Assembly: GCA_020026375.1 (NCBI GenBank)
Contig: JAHHQN010000002.1
Location: forward strand, 1-64,000
From: Alistipes sp.
Lineage (GTDB): Bacteria; Bacteroidota; Bacteroidia; Bacteroidales; Rikenellaceae
DNA length: 64,000 nt
Direction of reading: 5' to 3'
The position numbers and the translations under genes were made by a program. Shown piece by piece: positions 61,601 through 64,000 of this stretch; position 1 is the stretch's first letter; every line of letters begins with the position of its first letter. The notes below the pieces were generated by a model. The model had not been told where the DNA came from. It ran no database searches and was given only the letters and a program-made list of their open reading frames with translations.

Positions 61601-61820
61601 CAGCACCGACATTCTCGATGCTCTGCGTCAGGGACATGTCAGCTACGTGATAAACACCATCGACATCAACCAGCACAACACCCGTCTGGACGGTTACGAG
61701 ATTCGCCGCACGGCGGTCGAGAACAACGTGACGGTGTTCACCGCACTCGAGACCGTGAAGGTGCTGCTCGATGTTTTGGAGGAGATTACCCTCCGTGTAT
61801 CGACCATTGACGCAAAATAA
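58638..61820 (+). CDS. carB: Carbamoyl-phosphate synthase large subunit
   Basis: Makes carbamoyl phosphate from bicarbonate, ammonia and two ATP. 1060 residues with two ATP-grasp halves, the first beginning KVMVIGSGPIVIGQAAEFDY and the second KIVVLGSGPIRIGQGVEFDY, an allosteric domain at the C-terminus, and NPRVSRSSALASKA and NPRSSRTVPFLSK. The ATG at 58638 overlaps the carA stop (ATGCCTAA), giving translational coupling. Size matches the usual 1070. Confidence 0.97.
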   Translation: MPKRQDIHKVMVIGSGPIVIGQAAEFDYAGTQACMALREEGYEVVLVNSNPATIMTDTHIADKVYMEPLTLEYVAKIIRHERPDAIVPGLGGQTGLNLAVQLAKKGILQECSVEILGTSFESIERAEDRELFKELCLSLGEPVLPSEVASSIEESVKIAEKIGYPVVLRPAFTLGGTGGGFADNEEELRDMMRNALSLSPVHQVLIEKSIKGYKEIEFEVMRDKNDTAIAICSMENVDPVGIHTGDSIVVAPSQTLTNREYQMLRDSALRLIRELKIEGGCNVQFALDPLSFKYYLIEVNPRVSRSSALASKASGFPIARVTAKIAVGLTLDEIRLASVPASFEPSLDYIVTKVARFPFDKFSDASNKLGTQMQATGEVMSIGRTFEESLLKAVRSLETGTCHIYNKKFDNWSNDDLLTYIKNGTDDRIYAIAQLIRNHVDLMLIYNNTKIDMFFLEKFKNIVEFENVVKENPMNLEVLKEAKRMGFSDKFIGQLWGVAELDMYRLRDKNGIFPVYKMIDTCAGEFSTYVPYFYSTYEDENESVISDKEKIVVLGSGPIRIGQGVEFDYSTVHAIWSIREAGYEAIIINNNPETVSTDYTTSDKLYFEPLMVEDVMNVIRMEKPKAVVVSLGGQTAINLADPLAELGVPIIGTDCEAIRNAEDRGCFEKIMEELGIPQPEAEAVTDIEAGVRAAARIGYPVLVRPSYVLGGRAMQIVSNEERLRHYLQTAVELNADQPVLVDRYIMGKELEVDAICDGENVFIPGIMEHVERTGIHSGDSISVYPTFSVSQAAKDKIIDYTVKLGMRIGIRGLYNIQFILDKNDDVYVIEVNPRSSRTVPFLSKSTNVPMAHIATQVILGKKLRELGITEVYGKEKERWYVKAPAFSFSKIHGMDSYLSPEMKSTGEAIGYDDKLTRALYKALQATGMNVSNYGTILVTIADKDKEEALPLVRRFYELGFNIEATTGTANFLREHGIRTRTRKKLSEGSTDILDALRQGHVSYVINTIDINQHNTRLDGYEIRRTAVENNVTVFTALETVKVLLDVLEEITLRVSTIDAK

Positions 61821-62560
61821 TGTATAAGAACGATATTTATAAAATAGCAAGCAACGAACGACTGACTGATTCCGTGTGGCGCATGGTTCTGGAGGGAGAC
61901 ACCCGCTGGATCGTGCGTCCGGGACAGTTCGTCAACATCGCGCTCGAGGGCAAGTACCTGCGTCGCCCCATCTCGGTGTCGGACTACGACCAGAAGAGTA
62001 TTACCTTAATATATAAGGTGGTGGGCGAGGGTACCGAGCAGATGAGCCGCATGCACGAGGGACAGACCCTCGACCTGCTCACCGGTCTGGGCAACGGTTT
62101 CTGGTTGACCGACAAGTGCCGCAAGGCGCTCCTGGTGGGTGGCGGTGTCGGTGTGCCTCCGCTCTACAATCTGGCCAGGACGCTGCTGGCATCGGGCCGC
62201 GAGGTGAGCGTGGTGCTGGGCTTCAACACCCGTGACGAGGTGTTCTACGAGGAGGAGTTCCGCCGTCTGGGCTGCCGTGTCGAGGTGTCGACCGTCGACG
62301 GCTCCTATGGGGTGAAGGGCTTTGTGACCACCGCCATCAAGGAGAAGGCCTTGGACTTCGACTACTTCTACTCATGCGGTCCCCTGCCCATGCTCAAGGC
62401 ACTGTCCGACGCCGTGGAGCAGGACGGCCAGCTCTCTTTCGAGGAGCGTATGGGCTGCGGTTTCGGCGCATGTATGGGCTGTTCGTGTAAAACCAAATAC
62501 GGCAACAAACGCATCTGCAAGGACGGACCCGTATTGGAGAAAGGAGAGGTAATATGGTAG
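61820..62560 (+). CDS. pyrK: Dihydroorotate dehydrogenase electron transfer subunit
   Basis: FAD and [2Fe-2S] partner that lets class 1B PyrD use NAD+. 246 residues with an FAD domain (RRPISVSDYD), an NAD domain (GGGVGVPPLY) and a C-terminal iron-sulfur site with Cys213, Cys218, Cys221 and Cys233. Its ATG overlaps the last base of carB and its end overlaps pyrD by 7 bases. Confidence 0.95.
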   Translation: MYKNDIYKIASNERLTDSVWRMVLEGDTRWIVRPGQFVNIALEGKYLRRPISVSDYDQKSITLIYKVVGEGTEQMSRMHEGQTLDLLTGLGNGFWLTDKCRKALLVGGGVGVPPLYNLARTLLASGREVSVVLGFNTRDEVFYEEEFRRLGCRVEVSTVDGSYGVKGFVTTAIKEKALDFDYFYSCGPLPMLKALSDAVEQDGQLSFEERMGCGFGACMGCSCKTKYGNKRICKDGPVLEKGEVIW

Positions 62561-63465
62561 ACACTTCGGTTGTGTTGAGCGGTGTGAAGCTCGACAATCC
62601 TGTTATTCCGGCCAGCGGTACGTTCGGCTACGGCAACGAGTTCAAGGACTTCTACGACATCAACATTCTGGGTTCGTTCTCCTTCAAGGGAACCACGCGT
62701 GACGCCCGCTTCGGCAACCCCACACCCCGTATCGCGGAGTGTACCGCGGGCATGATTAACGCCGTGGGACTCCAGAATCCGGGCATCGACGCCGTGATTG
62801 CGGAGGAGTTGCCCCGTCTGAAGACCTTCTTCCACAAGCCGGTGATTGCCAACATCTCGGGTTTCTCGGTCGAGGAGTACGCCTACTGCTGCGAACGCAT
62901 CGACAAGGAGGAGCAGGTGGGTATCATCGAGGTCAACGTGTCGTGTCCCAACGTGCGTCACGGCGGCATGTCGTTCGGCACCTGCCCCGAGGCGGCCGCC
63001 GAGGTGACCCGCGCTGTGAAGGCCGTGACTACGAAACCCGTCTACATCAAACTCTCGCCCAACGTGACCGACATCGTGTCGATTGCCCGGGCGTGTGAGG
63101 AGGCCGGTGCCGACGGTCTGTGTCTGATCAACACCATGCTGGGCATGAGGGTCGACATGAAGCGCCGCTGTCCGGTCATCGCCAACACCATGGGCGGTTT
63201 CTCGGGTGCGGCCATCTTCCCCGTGGCAGTGAGAATGGTCTATCAGGTGGCCAAGGCGTGCAGTATCCCCGTCATCGGTTGCGGTGGTGTGCAGTCGGCC
63301 AAAGACGTCATCGAGATGATGATGGCCGGAGCTACGGCCGTGGAGGTGGGTGCCGCCAATCTGGTGAACCCCTATGCCTCGAAAATCATCGTCGAGGAGC
63401 TGCCTGTCGAGATGGAAAAACTCGGTATCGACAGGTTGAGCGACATTATCGGAGTGGTGGAGTAG
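62554..63465 (+). CDS. pyrD: Dihydroorotate dehydrogenase, class 1B catalytic subunit
   Basis: Oxidises dihydroorotate to orotate with FMN. 303 residues with PASGTFGYGNEF at the N-terminus, the active-site Cys131 in NVSCPN and FMN-phosphate motif GCGGVQSAKD. Together with PyrK it forms the NAD-linked heterotetramer. Confidence 0.96.
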   Translation: MVDTSVVLSGVKLDNPVIPASGTFGYGNEFKDFYDINILGSFSFKGTTRDARFGNPTPRIAECTAGMINAVGLQNPGIDAVIAEELPRLKTFFHKPVIANISGFSVEEYAYCCERIDKEEQVGIIEVNVSCPNVRHGGMSFGTCPEAAAEVTRAVKAVTTKPVYIKLSPNVTDIVSIARACEEAGADGLCLINTMLGMRVDMKRRCPVIANTMGGFSGAAIFPVAVRMVYQVAKACSIPVIGCGGVQSAKDVIEMMMAGATAVEVGAANLVNPYASKIIVEELPVEMEKLGIDRLSDIIGVVE

Positions 63466-63512
63466 CGCGCTGCTCCGCCCCGAGGTTACGAATGCTTTAA
63501 AACACTAAGACG

Positions 63513-63770
63513 ATGAATACAAGATTTCTCAGAGGGTGGTTCATGTTCCTCCTGGCGCTGACCGGCGTACTGGTCATCGCGTTCGATGCTTGGAGCAAAC
63601 GGCATTTCTATGTTTGGGATTTCCTCTATCTGGCAGGATATCTCCCCTTTGTGGTGGCGTGGTTCCGCCGTTCGAAGAAGGAGGAGGACGAGCGCTGGAC
63701 GAAGATACTCTGCGGAGCATTGGTGACCTTGATGGTGTCCACTGTGGTGAAGAACCTGTGGACGCTTTAA
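63513..63770 (+). CDS. Small membrane protein, unknown
   Basis: 85 residues with about three hydrophobic segments: one after the N-terminus (WFMFLLALTGVLVIAF), one in the middle (FLYLAGYLPFVVAW) and one at the C-terminus (ILCGALVTLMVSTVV), separated by a charged loop RRSKKEEDERW. No family recognised. It lies between pyrD and pyrF on the same strand and is probably cotranscribed. Confidence 0.65.
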   Translation: MNTRFLRGWFMFLLALTGVLVIAFDAWSKRHFYVWDFLYLAGYLPFVVAWFRRSKKEEDERWTKILCGALVTLMVSTVVKNLWTL

Positions 63771-63797
63771 GTCAAAATCTATAAAAAACAAGAAGAG

Positions 63798-64000
63798 ATG
63801 AAACACGATGTGATTATAGCCTGCGACTTCAAGTCAGCAGAAGATACATTCAAGTTCCTTGATCTGTTCAAGGACGAGGAGCGCAAGCCCTTTTTGAAAA
63901 TCGGCATGGAGCTGTTCTATGCCGAGGGTCCCTCGATTGTGAAGGAAATCAAGCGCCGCGGCCACAAGATTTTCCTCGACCTCAAGTTGCACGACATTCC
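63798..64000 (+). CDS. pyrF: Orotidine 5'-phosphate decarboxylase (N-terminal part, cut by window end)
   Basis: The first 67 codons are present: IIACDFKSAEDT, LKIGMELFYAEG and the catalytic DLKLHDIP stretch of OMP decarboxylase. It performs the last step of UMP synthesis. The gene continues beyond the window. Confidence 0.92.
   Translation, partial: MKHDVIIACDFKSAEDTFKFLDLFKDEERKPFLKIGMELFYAEGPSIVKEIKRRGHKIFLDLKLHDI

Noticed and set aside
1..64000. CRISPR array, prophage, insertion sequence, rRNA operon
   Set aside because: No regularly spaced direct repeats, integrase, transposase or rRNA sequence was seen.

Overview
The window reads as chromosomal DNA of a GC-rich member of the Bacteroidales (phylum Bacteroidota). 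I infer an Alistipes/Rikenellaceae-like gut anaerobe from gene content; this is not measured. The evidence is repeated Bacteroidota promoters (TTTG, 19-20 nt, TAnnTTTG), a bamD/omega/coaBC/recN operon, DUF4954, a TonB-dependent receptor with a carboxypeptidase-like N-domain, class III ribonucleotide reductase, and scarce Shine-Dalgarno sites. I see no phage, insertion sequence or CRISPR array. Nearly all genes are housekeeping, so most of the novelty lies in leaders, intergenic RNA and altered key residues.

Layout. 1-0.49 kb: gene-free DNA with a C-rich repeat and a cluster of DnaA-box-like 9-mers. 0.5-2.3 kb: SF1 helicase. 2.3-7.6 kb (minus): bamD-rpoZ-coaBC-recN operon, ending in a gene broken by an in-frame TAG and a frameshift. 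8.0-8.5 kb: greA with an attenuator-like leader. 8.6-18.0 kb: a vitamin B12 neighbourhood made of a BtuB-like TonB receptor, a cobalamin riboswitch ahead of nrdD-nrdG and a BtuF-like lipoprotein, cobO behind a second cobalamin riboswitch with two extra structured elements in series, and a divergent DUF2284 plus DUF71/COG2102 pair. 18.2-29.4 kb: enolase, a cation/proton antiporter joined to a beta-barrel gene that has lost its 5' end, queA, nadB-prfC, mdh, gcvH, birA, dapD. 29.5-43.2 kb: prolyl oligopeptidase, lysC, a lone DUF4435 protein, DUF4954, a SUI1-like factor, a large outer-membrane protein with an HEYRH motif, PBP1A, asd. 43.4-47.4 kb: rubredoxin, superoxide dismutase, a VTC/DUF4956/DUF2490 cluster, tRNA-Val. 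47.6-55.8 kb: glycosyltransferase-GtrA pair, dolichol-phosphate-mannose-synthase-like enzyme, GNAT, AsmA-like protein, CaCA antiporter, ZIP transporter. 56.1-64 kb: a pyrimidine operon pyrC-carA-carB-pyrK-pyrD, a small membrane protein and pyrF (cut by the window end).

How parts fit. dapD, lysC and asd all belong to the aspartate/diaminopimelate route but sit in separate units. The pyr operon supplies carbamoyl phosphate, dihydroorotase, a class 1B dihydroorotate dehydrogenase and OMP decarboxylase; pyrB and pyrE are not seen here. Two observations stand out. The pyr operon has a leader with a promoter, a 42-codon ORF, a pause hairpin, a U-rich stretch and an intrinsic-terminator hairpin, the layout of enterobacterial pyrBI attenuation. 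Its CarA has glycine where the glutaminase nucleophile cysteine should be, which predicts an ammonia-dependent enzyme.
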